Assembly: GCA_038255145.1 (NCBI GenBank)
Contig: JBBSLP010000012.1
Coordinates: 1 to 64,000 of the forward strand
Source of the DNA: WHTX01 sp038255145
Lineage (GTDB): Bacteria > Actinomycetota > Acidimicrobiia > Acidimicrobiales > CAIXPF01
Reading direction: 5' to 3'
Length of the DNA stretch: 64,000 nucleotides
The position numbers and the translations under genes were made by a program. Positions 10,617-19,779 of the stretch are shown in pieces (position 1 is the stretch's first letter; the number at the start of each line of letters is the position of its first letter). The notes below the pieces were generated by a model. The model was not told the origin of the DNA. It did no database searches and saw only the letters and a list, made by a program, of their open reading frames with translations.

Positions 10617-11054
10617 ATGGCAGACGAAGCGCCGAAGGTCACGAAGGCTTGGGATCTGGTCGACCAGGCCAAGGAGGACCTCGAGAACCTCACCGCGGAA
10701 CAGGTCAAGGCCGAGCTCGATGCCGGCGATGCCACCATCGTCGACATCCGCGACTTCCGCGAGCTGTACCTCCAGGGCAAGGTGCCCGGGGCCATCAGCG
10801 CGCCGCGGGGCATGCTCGAGTTCTGGGTCGATCCTCAGAGCGAGTACTACCGCAAGGAGTTCGACCCCTCCAAGCGCTACATCCTCTACTGCGCCGGCGG
10901 CGGCCGCTCGGCCCTGGCCGCCAAGGCCATGAAGGACATGGGCTACCCCGACGTCGCCCACCTCGAGCCCGGCTTCGGGGGCTGGAAGAGCGCGGGGCTG
11001 CCCATCGAGGACGTGAAGTCCACGTCCAAGTGGGTCCTGCGCGACGACGTCTGA
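10617..11054 (+). CDS. rhodanese-like domain protein
   Basis: A 145-residue single-domain sulfurtransferase-like protein. After a ~22-residue lead the rhodanese fold starts at LTAEQVKAELDAGDATIVDIRD; the active-site loop is YCAGGGRSALAA with the catalytic cysteine in place, and the fold closes with LEPGFGGWKSAGLPIE. The loop length suits sulfur rather than phosphate chemistry. Cytosolic, no signal peptide. It stands alone: divergent from the protease and convergent with the AhpD-like gene. The sulfur donor and acceptor are unknown. Confidence 0.9.
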   Translation: MADEAPKVTKAWDLVDQAKEDLENLTAEQVKAELDAGDATIVDIRDFRELYLQGKVPGAISAPRGMLEFWVDPQSEYYRKEFDPSKRYILYCAGGGRSALAAKAMKDMGYPDVAHLEPGFGGWKSAGLPIEDVKSTSKWVLRDDV

Positions 11055-11097
11055 GCGGCGCTGCCCCTGAGCAGTCCGGACATGCCGTGGGGCGGCC

Positions 11098-11667
11098 TCA
11101 GCGCCCCATGGCGTAGAACTCGTCGTTGGGGCGCATGCCGGTCAGGTTGGCCATGCGGTTCGACAGGGCGAACAGCCCGGCGATGGCACCGACGTCCCAG
11201 ATGTCCTCATCGGTCCAACCGTGGCCGTGCATGGCGGTGAAGTCGTCCTCGACCACCTCGCCCGACCGGGTGGCCACCTTGACGGCGAAGGCCAGCAGGG
11301 CCTTCTGGCGATCGTCGAGGTCGGCCTTGCGCCAGTTCGTGGCCACCTGGTCGGCGATGCGCGGGTCCTTCATGCGGATGCGGGCGATGGCCCCGTGCGC
11401 CACCACGCAGTACTGGCACTCGTTGGCCGCTGACGTCGCCACCACGACCAACTCCTTCTCGCCCTTGGTCAACCCCGACGGCCGTTCCATCACTGCGTCG
11501 TGGTAGGCGAAGAAGGCCCGGAACTCGTCCGGTCGATGGGCCAGGACCAGGAACACGTTGGGCACGAAGCCCGACTTCTCGGCCACGGCCTCGATGCGGG
11601 CCCGCACGTCCTCGGGCAGGCTGTCGAGCTCGGGGACGGGGAAGCGGGAGATGCGCGGTTCGCTCAC
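11098..11667 (-). CDS. AhpD/carboxymuconolactone-decarboxylase-like peroxidase-related protein
   Basis: A 189-residue all-helical protein of the AhpD-like superfamily. The redox motif is ECQYCVVAH, the CxxC-x-x-x-H pattern that supports peroxidatic thiol chemistry. The segment around residues 140-165 (GWTDEDIWDVGAIAGLFALSNRMAN) matches the 'uncharacterised peroxidase-related' subgroup. The GTG start overlaps the stop of the sensor kinase gene by four bases (GTGA), so it is co-translated with the kinase; this suggests, without proving, a link to oxidative stress signalling. Confidence 0.88.
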   Translation of the reverse strand: MSEPRISRFPVPELDSLPEDVRARIEAVAEKSGFVPNVFLVLAHRPDEFRAFFAYHDAVMERPSGLTKGEKELVVVATSAANECQYCVVAHGAIARIRMKDPRIADQVATNWRKADLDDRQKALLAFAVKVATRSGEVVEDDFTAMHGHGWTDEDIWDVGAIAGLFALSNRMANLTGMRPNDEFYAMGR

Positions 11668-13094
11668 CGGGCCGACCCTAGCGAGGGGCGCGCCGCCGGA
11701 TCCGCGAGGTTCGCCGACGCCGAAGCCCTGTCGGACGGACCCTTGCCGCCTGCCCCCTTGTCGGCCCTGTCGGCCCTGTCGACCTTGTCAGACCTGTCGG
11801 CCTTGTCGGTCGAATCCGATCGTCCACCGGGCCCGTCGCCGGCGCGATCCTGCGCCGGCAGCCACACGGAGAACGTGGACCCCTCACCGGCCGCGGACTG
11901 CAGGGCCACCGAACCACCGTGGCCCCGGGCGATCTGGCGCACGATGGTCAGGCCCAACCCGGATCGCCCCTCGGCCCGGCTCCGGGCGGGATCACCCTTC
12001 CAGAACCGCTCGAAGACCTTGGCCTGCTCCTCGGCGGCGATGCCCGGACCCTCGTCCGTCACCGCCATCCACACCCAGGGCCCGTCACGCCCGGCGCTGA
12101 CGGTGACCGTCGAACCTTCCGGTGCCAACCGGGTGGCGTTGGCCAAAAGGTTGGCCAGGGCCTGGTCGAGGGCCACGGGGTCGCCGTGGGCCAGGAGGCC
12201 GACCGAGGCCTGCAGGGCCAGGTGGATGTGGCGGGCGGCGGCGGGGGCCTCGAACTGGGCGGCCATGCGGGCGGCCACCTCGCCCAGGTCGACCACGGTG
12301 CCCCGGGCCGCAGGCGCCTCGCGACGGGCGTAGGTGAGCAGGTCGTCGACGAGCACGCCCATGCGCTCGGCGGCCCGGCCCACCACCTCGAGGGACTCGC
12401 GCAGCTCGTCGGCGGGGGCCTCCTCGTCGGCCAAGGCCACGTCGACGTTGGTGCGGATCACGGCGATGGGGTTGCGCAGCTCGTGGGAGGCCTCGTGGAT
12501 GAACGTGCGCTGGTTCTCCCACGCCCCCTCGAGGCGACCCAACATGCCGTCGAACGTGTCGGCCAGCTCCTTGAGCTCGTCGTCGGGGCCTTCGAGGTCG
12601 ATGCGCTGGGACAGGTCCGTGGCCTGGATGCGCCGGGCCACCCGGATGATGCGCCCGATGGGCAACAGGGCACGGTGGGCCAGGGCCCAGCCCACCCCCA
12701 GGCTGACCAGGAACATGCCCCCCAGAGCCAGGAAGGAGTAGCGCTTGAACTGGTCGAGGGCCCGCTCGTTGGCCCGCTTCTCGATGAGGCGCACCATGTT
12801 GGGCACCTCGACCTCGGTGACGGTGGCGTCGGGGCAGTACAGGTACCTGTCCACCTGCACGCAGCCGGGCTGGCCGGGATCGACGCGGACGCCGCGGTCG
12901 AGGATGGGTTGTTGGGCCAGGGACTGGGACAGCCCCAGGTAGATCCCGGCGATGAGCAGGGCGAACAGGCCGAAGACGACGGCGGAGTACAGGAAGGCCA
13001 GGCGCAGCTTGAGCGAGCCCGTCCACGGCGGCAGGCGATCGGCCAGCCGCCCGGCCCGGCCCAGCGACGCCGGGGCCGCCCCCCGCGGCGTCAT
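11664..13094 (-). CDS. two-component sensor histidine kinase
   Basis: A 476-residue membrane kinase: TM1 at ~31-53, an extracytoplasmic loop of ~65 residues, TM2 at ~119-139, HAMP (~140-192), DHp with His204 in IHEASHELRNPIAV, and a HATPase_c domain with NLLANATRLAP, DEGPGI and GLGLTIVRQIA. The outer loop is short and carries two cysteines (78 and 87) that could form a disulfide or bind a ligand. After the kinase core there is a ~60-residue Asp/Lys/Arg/Ser-rich tail produced by 9-bp repeats. The response regulator gene ends 42 nt upstream; the AhpD-like gene overlaps its stop. Confidence 0.94.
   Translation of the reverse strand: MTPRGAAPASLGRAGRLADRLPPWTGSLKLRLAFLYSAVVFGLFALLIAGIYLGLSQSLAQQPILDRGVRVDPGQPGCVQVDRYLYCPDATVTEVEVPNMVRLIEKRANERALDQFKRYSFLALGGMFLVSLGVGWALAHRALLPIGRIIRVARRIQATDLSQRIDLEGPDDELKELADTFDGMLGRLEGAWENQRTFIHEASHELRNPIAVIRTNVDVALADEEAPADELRESLEVVGRAAERMGVLVDDLLTYARREAPAARGTVVDLGEVAARMAAQFEAPAAARHIHLALQASVGLLAHGDPVALDQALANLLANATRLAPEGSTVTVSAGRDGPWVWMAVTDEGPGIAAEEQAKVFERFWKGDPARSRAEGRSGLGLTIVRQIARGHGGSVALQSAAGEGSTFSVWLPAQDRAGDGPGGRSDSTDKADRSDKVDRADRADKGAGGKGPSDRASASANLADPAARPSLGSAR
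11761..11805. repeat. 9-bp tandem repeats encoding the kinase tail
   Basis: About five copies of TCGGCCCTG and close variants, in frame with the sensor kinase. They encode a charged tail read on the minus strand as a D-K/R-A-D-R-type repeat. Confidence 0.85.
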
Positions 13095-13136
13095 GCCTCG
13101 GACCCCACGGCCGTCACCCCGGCACCGACCTCGACG

Positions 13137-13817
13137 TCACGGTGCACCACCCAGCAGGCGGTAGCCGGCGCCGACGATGGTCTCGAGCAGGGGCTCTTCG
13201 TCCCCCGTGGTCAGCTTGCGTCGCAGCGTGCCCACCGTGACCCGCACGGTGTTGGTGAAGGGGTCGGCGTTCTCGTCCCACACGTGCTCGAGCAGGCGCT
13301 CCTGGGAGATGACCTCGCCAGCGTGGGACATGAAGTAGCGCAGGAGGGCGAACTCCTTGGCGGTGAGGTCGAGCTGGCGGTCGCCCCGGCTGACCACGTG
13401 GCGGGCGGTGTCGAGGCGGACGGGCCCCACCAACAGCACCGAGGCGCGGTGGGGGGTGTCGCGACGCAACAACATCCGCACCCGGGCGGCCAGTTCGGGG
13501 AAGGCGAACGGCTTCACCAGGTAGTCATCGGCGCCGTCATCGAGACCGGCGACGCGATCCTCGACCGTGTCGCGGGCCGTGAGCATCAGCACCTTGGCCG
13601 GGTCGCCCCGCTCCTGGCGCAACGTGCGGCAGACGGTGCGCCCGTCGATGCCGGGCATGCTGAGATCGAGGCACAAGAGGTCGTAACTGGTGTGCGCCGT
13701 GGCGTCGAGAGCGGCCTCGCCCGAGTGCACGACATCGACCGCATAGCCGTCGCGCCGCAGGCCACGGGCGATGGCCAGCGCCAGATCGACCTCGTCGTCC
13801 ACCACCAACACCCGCAT
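13137..13817 (-). CDS. OmpR/PhoB-family response regulator
   Basis: A 226-residue DNA-binding regulator. Receiver domain 1-118: acidic pair DDE (7-9), phospho-acceptor Asp51 in CLDLSMPG, and Lys102 in LVKPF. Winged-helix domain ~128-222, with DLTAKEFALLRYF and TNTVRVTVGTLRRKL (recognition helix) ending in GAGYRLL. The ATG at 13817 is the start: GGGGAG lies 6 nt upstream and it gives the usual MRVLVVDDE. The cognate kinase is the next gene downstream. The 175-nt spacer to the divergent MoxR gene makes that operon a possible target. Confidence 0.96.
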   Translation of the reverse strand: MRVLVVDDEVDLALAIARGLRRDGYAVDVVHSGEAALDATAHTSYDLLCLDLSMPGIDGRTVCRTLRQERGDPAKVLMLTARDTVEDRVAGLDDGADDYLVKPFAFPELAARVRMLLRRDTPHRASVLLVGPVRLDTARHVVSRGDRQLDLTAKEFALLRYFMSHAGEVISQERLLEHVWDENADPFTNTVRVTVGTLRRKLTTGDEEPLLETIVGAGYRLLGGAP

Positions 13818-13992
13818 GTCGTGCTCCCCGATCGTGCGGGAATCGACTTTACGTTCTCCTTCGGGCACATCCTGCGTAGTAGCCCCACCTTGGGAAAGTC
13901 CCGGTAAACGGGAATCGCACGCGCAGCTCTGCGCATCCCGCGTCCCCCACCGCGCCACCCGCGCCAACCGATCAGCTGGAGCAGCACGTCCG

Positions 13993-15303
13993 ATGGAGCC
14001 GATGATCCCCTCCCCGCCGAACCCCGCGTCCCCCCCTGCGGGCTACCCCCTCGGCGCCCCCGGCGCCCCCGGTCCCGGCGCCCACTCCTTCGGCCACGGG
14101 AGCCCGGCCACGCCCGAGGCCGCCCTGCTCGAGCACGCGCTGTTCGAGGTGAAGAAGGTCATCGTCGGCCAGGAGCGGGTCATCGAGCGGCTCTTCGTGT
14201 GCCTGCTCTCCCGGGGCCACTGCCTGCTCGAGGGCGTGCCCGGCCTGGCCAAGACGCTGGCCATGGAGACCCTGGCCCGCACCGTGGGCGGCACCTTCAA
14301 CCGCATCCAGTTCACCCCTGACCTGCTCCCCTCCGACATCGTCGGCACCCGCATCTACCGCCACTCCAGCGAGGCGTTCGACGTCGAGCTGGGCCCGGTG
14401 TTCGCCAACTTCGTGCTCACCGACGAGGTGAACCGGGCCCCGGCCAAGGTGCAGTCGGCCCTGCTCGAGGTCATGGCCGAGCGCCAGGTCTCCATCGCCG
14501 GGCACACGTACGAGATGCCCGAGCCCTTCCTCGTACTGGCCACGCAGAACCCCATCGAGTCCGAGGGTGTGTACCCCCTGCCCGAGGCCCAGCGCGACCG
14601 CTTCCTCATGAAGATCCTCGTGGACTACCCCACCCCGACCGAGGAGGTGGAGATCGTCCAGCGCATGGGTGTCACCCCGCCCGAGGCCCAGGCCGTCCTC
14701 AGCGCCAGCGACCTGCTCCACCTGCAGAAGCTGACCCGTGAGGTGTACGTCGACCGGGGTGTCGTCGACTACGCGGTGAACCTGGTCCTGGCCACCCGCA
14801 ACCCCGGTGACTACGGCCTGGGCGAGCTGACCTCGCTCATCGAGTACGGGGCCAGCCCCCGCGCCTCCCTCGGCCTGGTGGCCGCGGGTCGGGCCCTGGC
14901 CATGCTCCGGGGCCGCCGCTACGTGCTCCCCCAGGACGTCTTCGACGTCGCCCCCGAGATCCTGCGCCACCGCATCGTGCTCAGCTACGAGGCCCTGGCC
15001 CAGGGTCTGGTCGTCGACCAGCTCACGGCCCGCATCCTCGGCACCATCCCCGCACCCCGGGTCTCCCCCACCCTCGAGGCGGCCACGTCGCCCGGGCAGT
15101 GGACCCCGCCCCTGCAGGCACCGGCCGCCTTCGCCGCCCCCGCCGCCCCCCAAGCTCCCGCCCCCGCGCCCATGAACCCGCCGATGGGGGCGCCGGCCGC
15201 CCCGGCCGGGGGGGCGCCGCCGTGGAGCATCCCCGCCCCGCCCGTAGGTGACGCCACCAACCCCGACCAGGGCCACTACGGCCGGGATGCGGCCGGAGCG
15301 TGA
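13993..15303 (+). CDS. MoxR-type AAA+ ATPase
   Basis: A 436-residue MoxR-family chaperone-like ATPase. A Pro/Gly-rich N-terminal tail (1-35) precedes the AAA+ core: LLEGVPGLAKTLAMETLA (Walker A), VLTDEVNRAPAKVQSALLE (Walker B) and LATQNPIESEGVYPLPEAQ (sensor 1), with the lid domain after. A Pro/Ala-rich tail of ~80 residues follows. The start was set at the ATG preceded by a GGAG element. It overlaps the DUF58 gene by four bases (GTGA). MoxR proteins act with VWA-domain proteins in metal insertion or complex assembly; the substrate here is unknown. Confidence 0.94.
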   Translation: MEPMIPSPPNPASPPAGYPLGAPGAPGPGAHSFGHGSPATPEAALLEHALFEVKKVIVGQERVIERLFVCLLSRGHCLLEGVPGLAKTLAMETLARTVGGTFNRIQFTPDLLPSDIVGTRIYRHSSEAFDVELGPVFANFVLTDEVNRAPAKVQSALLEVMAERQVSIAGHTYEMPEPFLVLATQNPIESEGVYPLPEAQRDRFLMKILVDYPTPTEEVEIVQRMGVTPPEAQAVLSASDLLHLQKLTREVYVDRGVVDYAVNLVLATRNPGDYGLGELTSLIEYGASPRASLGLVAAGRALAMLRGRRYVLPQDVFDVAPEILRHRIVLSYEALAQGLVVDQLTARILGTIPAPRVSPTLEAATSPGQWTPPLQAPAAFAAPAAPQAPAPAPMNPPMGAPAAPAGGAPPWSIPAPPVGDATNPDQGHYGRDAAGA

Positions 15304-16274
15304 GCCCCCGCAGACCTTCGGGGCCCGGCTTCAACCCCGCCGGCAACGACCTGCTGGGACCGGTGCTGGCCGACGGTCAGACCCGGGAGATGCTCCGACG
15401 TCTCGACCTGGCCATCAACCGGCGTCTCGATGGCCTGTTGCAGGGCGAGTACCGGGGCCTGGTCCCCGGGCACGGCACCGAGCCGGGTGAGGCCCGGGGT
15501 TACCAGTCGGGCGACGACGTTCGCCGCATGGACTGGAACGTGACCGCCCGCACCGATCAGCCCCACGTGCGTGAGACCATCGCCGACCGTGAGCTCGAGA
15601 CCTGGGTCGTGGCCGACCTCTCCCCCAGCCTCGACTTCGGCACCGCGCTGTGCACCAAGCGCCACCTGGCCCTGGTGGGCCTGGCCGCCGTGGGCTTCCT
15701 CACCGCCCGGACCGGCAACCGCCTGGGCCTGGTGGTGGCGGATGGCCCCTCGGTCGAGGTCATGCCCACCGGTTCGGGACGGGCCCACCTCATGGGCACC
15801 CTGCACCGGGTGGCCAACCACCAGAGCGACACGAGGGGCGGCGCCACCCAACTGGGACCGGCCATCGAACGGGTGGGCAGGTCGCACCGGCGGCGGGGCC
15901 TGGCCGTGGTCATCTCCGACTTCCTGGCCCGCGACGACTGGCAGACCCCCCTGGCGCAGCTGGCCGTGCGCCACGACGTCATCGCCATCGAGGTCCTCGA
16001 CCCCCGGGAGCTCGAACTGCCCGACGTGGGCGTGCTGGCCATCGTGGATCCCGAGACCGGACGTCGACGTGAGGTCGTGACCTCCTCACCCAAGCTCCGG
16101 GCCCGCTACGCCCAGGCGGCGGCGGCCCAGCGCACCGACATCGCCGCCTCGATGCGCCGCGCCGGCGTGGACCACCTCGTCCTGCGGACCGACGAGGACT
16201 GGTTCGAGGCCCTGGTCCGCTTCGTTGAACTACGGCGGCAGCGGGCGGGTCGACTGACCCGGGCCGCTCGATGA
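15300..16274 (+). CDS. DUF58 domain protein
   Basis: A 324-residue cytosolic protein with the DUF58 hallmark: GHGTEPGEARGYQSGDDVRRM then DWNVTARTDQPHVRE, followed by a VWA-like stretch starting LETWVVADLSPSLDFGT. DUF58 proteins accompany MoxR ATPases and are thought to act as adaptors. It starts with GTG inside the moxR stop and is followed 10 nt later by the VWA gene, so the three genes form one operon. Confidence 0.93.
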   Translation: MSPRRPSGPGFNPAGNDLLGPVLADGQTREMLRRLDLAINRRLDGLLQGEYRGLVPGHGTEPGEARGYQSGDDVRRMDWNVTARTDQPHVRETIADRELETWVVADLSPSLDFGTALCTKRHLALVGLAAVGFLTARTGNRLGLVVADGPSVEVMPTGSGRAHLMGTLHRVANHQSDTRGGATQLGPAIERVGRSHRRRGLAVVISDFLARDDWQTPLAQLAVRHDVIAIEVLDPRELELPDVGVLAIVDPETGRRREVVTSSPKLRARYAQAAAAQRTDIAASMRRAGVDHLVLRTDEDWFEALVRFVELRRQRAGRLTRAAR

Positions 16275-16284
16275 GGAGAACCTG

Positions 16285-17232
16285 ATGACGTTCCTGTCCG
16301 CCCCGTGGCTGTGGCTGCTGCTCGGTGTGGCGGCCCTGGCTGCGGCCTACATCGTGCTCCAGCGTGGGCGCGGTCGCTATGCGGTGCGCTTCACCAACCT
16401 CGACCTGCTCGACGTGGTGGCGCCCGAGCGGCCCTCGTGGCGTCGCCACCTGCCCGCCGCCGCCCTGCTGGTGGGCCTGGCCTCCCTGGTGGTGGCCATG
16501 GCCCGTCCCGCCCAGGAGACCCAGGTCCCCCGGGAGCGGGCCACCATCATGCTCGCCGTCGACGTGTCCATCTCCATGCGGGCCACCGACGTGCGCCCGT
16601 CACGCATCGAGGCGGCCAAGCAGGCGGCCAGCGAGTTCGTGGCCTCCCTGCCCGACCAGCTCAACGTGGGCCTCGTCGAGTTCGCCGGCCAGGCCAGCGT
16701 CATGGTCAGCCCCACCACGGACCACGAGCAGGTCGAGCGGGCCATCCAGTCCATGGAGCTGCAGAACGGCACCGCCATCGGCGAGGCCGTGTTCGCCAGC
16801 CTCGACGCCATCACCTCGGCGCCCGAGAGCTCGGACGGCAAGGCCACGCCGGGTCGCATCGTGTTGCTGAGCGACGGCGTGCGCAACCAGGGTCGCACCA
16901 ACGAGGACGCCTCGGCCGCGGCCCAGGAGGCCGGCGTGTCCGTGTCGACCATCGCCTACGGCACCGACGAGGGCGAGATCGAGCTCGGTGACCGCATCGT
17001 GCCCGTGCCCGTGGACCGCGACGCCCTGCGGGCCCTGGCCGAGCAGACCAGCGGCTCGTACTTCGAGGCGGCCAGCGGCAGTGAGCTCAAGCAGGTCTAC
17101 GAGAACATCGGGTCGGCCATCGGCTACGACACCGAGAACCGTGAGGTCGGTCGGTGGTTCACCGGCGCCGGCCTGGCCGTGATCGTGGCCGCGGCCGTCA
17201 TGTCCTTGGCCTGGTTCAGCCGGCTGCCCTGA
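16285..17232 (+). CDS. membrane-bound VWA domain protein (BatA-like)
   Basis: A 315-residue protein with N-terminal membrane helices (~5-25 and ~55-72), a von Willebrand A domain and a C-terminal helix (~292-310). The metal-ion-dependent adhesion site is complete: DVSISMRATD, then NGTAIGEAV and LLSDGVRNQG. AGGAGAACCTG before the ATG is a good ribosome site. The layout matches BatA-type partners of MoxR ATPases, in which the VWA domain faces outward. The last gene of the operon; it converges on the acylase gene. Confidence 0.93.
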   Translation: MTFLSAPWLWLLLGVAALAAAYIVLQRGRGRYAVRFTNLDLLDVVAPERPSWRRHLPAAALLVGLASLVVAMARPAQETQVPRERATIMLAVDVSISMRATDVRPSRIEAAKQAASEFVASLPDQLNVGLVEFAGQASVMVSPTTDHEQVERAIQSMELQNGTAIGEAVFASLDAITSAPESSDGKATPGRIVLLSDGVRNQGRTNEDASAAAQEAGVSVSTIAYGTDEGEIELGDRIVPVPVDRDALRALAEQTSGSYFEAASGSELKQVYENIGSAIGYDTENREVGRWFTGAGLAVIVAAAVMSLAWFSRLP

Positions 17233-17274
17233 GCCCTGACCTGCCCATCACCTGACCGGCGCGGATCCCGTGCC

Positions 17275-19779
17275 CTACGGGTTCCCGCGACGACCCACGT
17301 GAAGCCATCGAGGCCGCCGCCCGGTGAGACCGCCGCCACCGCCCCCGTGCGCGGTGGCGGCGGTCGCGTCCGGGGCCGGACCCACCGGCACCAGGGTGAG
17401 GGTGCAGCGGGTGGCGGCGGCCACGGCGTCCTCCGACCAGGCCAGTGACACCCCCTCGCCCCGGAGCCAGGGGCCGAACAGGTCGGCGTAGTGGGGGGAG
17501 GCGGGGTTGCCGGACTGGCCTCCGGCCAACGACACCAGGTTGGCGTCCCGGTCGCCCAGGTCGACGACGAAGCGCAGCGTGGGCACGACGGCGGGGTCGG
17601 CGGCGGGGTCGAGGAACGGGGCCATGGCCTGGGCCACCGTGGTGCCGTCGCCGCCGAACGGCACCGGCCCCAGTTCGAAGACGCGCGTCAGGGGGCCCCG
17701 TCCGAGCAGGTGGCGCAGGGTCAGGGGGCGCACCGCCCCCCACGCGGGATCGGCCCGGGCGGCCAACGAGCGCTGGGCCCGGGCCAGGGCGGCCACCGCC
17801 CGGCGCGATGCCTCGGGGTCCCGAGCGACCAGCAGGCCCACCAACCAGCCGACGCGACGGCGACCGAAGCCCCCGCCCACCAGGGCCAGCGGCACCGCAC
17901 CTGCGGCCCAGGCCCAGCTGCGCGGCACCCGGGCCTCGAGCAGTGACCGGCCCAGATCGGCCAGGAACAGCTGCCACAGCGAGGCCGCCGCCGAGGCCTC
18001 GTCGACCGACCCGTCCCACGCCGCCAGGTGGTCCAGGGCGTCGAGTGCGTCGAGTGCGTCGAGTGCGTCGAGGGCGGCCGGGCGCAGGGCGAGGACGGCC
18101 GGGCGGGCGGCGACCCACGCCATGCTCGTGCGGTCGAGCTGCAGACGGCCCGAGGCGGCCACATCCCAGTGGCGGCGGGCCACCAGCACACGACGCAGGC
18201 GAGCGGCCCGCCAACCGTCTCCCCAATCGGTGCCCAACCCGGGCCCGGCTCCAACGGGGGCCTCGTTGGCGCTGGCCAGCAGGCCGGCGGCTGGATCTCG
18301 GCGATGGGGCAGCTCGTCGAGGCCCAACGGCGGCTCGGCCCACCCCGGGTCGTCGGGCCCTGACGTGGGCAGCAGCGGAGCGGGGCCGGGACGGCGGGGG
18401 TGGCGACCCACGAGCTGGTGGCCGATGGTGCCGTCCTGGCCCGCCCACAGCACGTTGAGGCCGGCCGACGGCCACCCCTCGTGGGCGGCCCGGAATCCCT
18501 CCCACGAGGTGGCGAGCTCGGTGGGTGCCCGCACCGGCCCGGCCTGGAGCCAGGTGGCCCGCAGGGCGAGGACGTGGTGGTCGCCGTCGACCGCCGGCCC
18601 GGTGACGGGGCTGGTGGCGGGGCTGATGGGGCTGATGGGGCTGATGACGGGACCGGCCGGGGTGATGAGCACGTCCTCGTGCCGGGGCGCCCCCCGGCGC
18701 ACGTCGATGATCTCGACGCGTCGCTGGCCGCGCACCCAGTGCGGCCCCCGGCGCACGTGGTCGCCGTCGGGGCTCAGCTCCTCGACCACGAGGTCGGACG
18801 TGTCGCTGTAGGCGTTGGTGATGGCGAAGGCCCCGTGACCGTTCATGCCCACGGGTACCGCGGGTCCGCCGACCAGGCTGGCCCCCGCCACCTCCCACCC
18901 CGGCGCCCGCAGGTGGGCCAGGTACCACAGGGCGGGGACGGTGGGGGCCAGGTGGGGATCGGCGGCCAGCAGGGGGTGGCCCGACCGGGTGCGGTGGCCG
19001 GCCAGGACCCAGGCGTTGGAGCCCGAGGCGGCCGAGCCCCCCAGCACCGAGCGCAGCCGGGCCACCTCGTCCTCCAGCTGGCCCAGGGCCCCGGTGCCGG
19101 GCGCGGCGGTGCTCGACGCGCCATCCGGCACGTCCGGCGGCGCCCCGGGGGGCCAGCCGGGGTCGACGGCAGCCAGGGCCCCGACCCCGTCGTCGACCAG
19201 GATGCGCAGCCGGGCCAGCTCCAGATCCCAGTTGGCCCCCAGCAGCAGGGACACCAACGGTCCCACCGCGGCCACGTCGACCGGCTCGAAGGTGGTGGGC
19301 CGGCGCCGCAGCAGGGCCAGCTCGTGGGGGCGGCGGGTGCTCCCCGTGGTGCGCCCGGCGTTGAGCCCCCGGCAGAACGCAGCCACCACGTGCTGGGCCT
19401 CGCTGGCGGACGCCCCGAGCTGGGCGGTGCCCACCGCCCGCAGGCCCAGGCGGCGGCTGAGCCGGTCGATGGGCACCGCCTCGGCCCCGAACAGCTCGGC
19501 CAGGGTGCCCCGACCGGCCCGGAGCTGGACCTCGAGCTGGAACGAGCGGTCCTGGCCCTGGCAGAAGCCGAGGGCGAACCAGGCATCGGCGCTGGTGGCG
19601 GCGTCGATGTGGGGGATGCCCCAGCGGTCCCGGCGTACGACCACGGGGCCGTCGATGCCCGTGACCTCCAGACGACCCGACGTTCGCGGGAGGCGGCGGC
19701 CCAGCACCAGGGCCAGGGCCAGGCGGGCGGCTCGGGTGCGGGGATCCCCGCGCCCGGGGGCGGGCGGCCGGGGCCTCAC
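17275..19779 (-). CDS. penicillin acylase (S45) family Ntn-hydrolase
   Basis: An 834-residue precursor. Members cleave themselves to free an N-terminal Ser and hydrolyse amide bonds of beta-lactams, acyl-homoserine lactones or other acylated amines. The new N-terminus would be Ser254 in ASGSNAWVLAG, and the beta-chain carries ADPHL and GMNGHGAFAITNAYSDT oxyanion-type segments; the alpha part has WGIPHIDAATSADAWFALGF. There is no clear signal peptide, unusual for a family that is mostly exported. Two coding tandem repeats add SPI and LDA triplets. The start overlaps the smc stop by four bases, so it depends on smc translation. Substrate unknown. Confidence 0.9.
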   Translation of the reverse strand: MRPRPPAPGRGDPRTRAARLALALVLGRRLPRTSGRLEVTGIDGPVVVRRDRWGIPHIDAATSADAWFALGFCQGQDRSFQLEVQLRAGRGTLAELFGAEAVPIDRLSRRLGLRAVGTAQLGASASEAQHVVAAFCRGLNAGRTTGSTRRPHELALLRRRPTTFEPVDVAAVGPLVSLLLGANWDLELARLRILVDDGVGALAAVDPGWPPGAPPDVPDGASSTAAPGTGALGQLEDEVARLRSVLGGSAASGSNAWVLAGHRTRSGHPLLAADPHLAPTVPALWYLAHLRAPGWEVAGASLVGGPAVPVGMNGHGAFAITNAYSDTSDLVVEELSPDGDHVRRGPHWVRGQRRVEIIDVRRGAPRHEDVLITPAGPVISPISPISPATSPVTGPAVDGDHHVLALRATWLQAGPVRAPTELATSWEGFRAAHEGWPSAGLNVLWAGQDGTIGHQLVGRHPRRPGPAPLLPTSGPDDPGWAEPPLGLDELPHRRDPAAGLLASANEAPVGAGPGLGTDWGDGWRAARLRRVLVARRHWDVAASGRLQLDRTSMAWVAARPAVLALRPAALDALDALDALDALDHLAAWDGSVDEASAAASLWQLFLADLGRSLLEARVPRSWAWAAGAVPLALVGGGFGRRRVGWLVGLLVARDPEASRRAVAALARAQRSLAARADPAWGAVRPLTLRHLLGRGPLTRVFELGPVPFGGDGTTVAQAMAPFLDPAADPAVVPTLRFVVDLGDRDANLVSLAGGQSGNPASPHYADLFGPWLRGEGVSLAWSEDAVAAATRCTLTLVPVGPAPDATAATAHGGGGGGLTGRRPRWLHVGRRGNP
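18038..18073. repeat. four 9-bp units inside the acylase gene
   Basis: GCGTCGAGT x4, in frame; read on the minus strand this gives LDA repeated four times in the beta-chain. Confidence 0.85.
18620..18646. repeat. three 9-bp units inside the acylase gene
   Basis: GGGCTGATG x3, preceded by a degenerate copy. It encodes repeated SPI triplets in the acylase. Confidence 0.8.
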
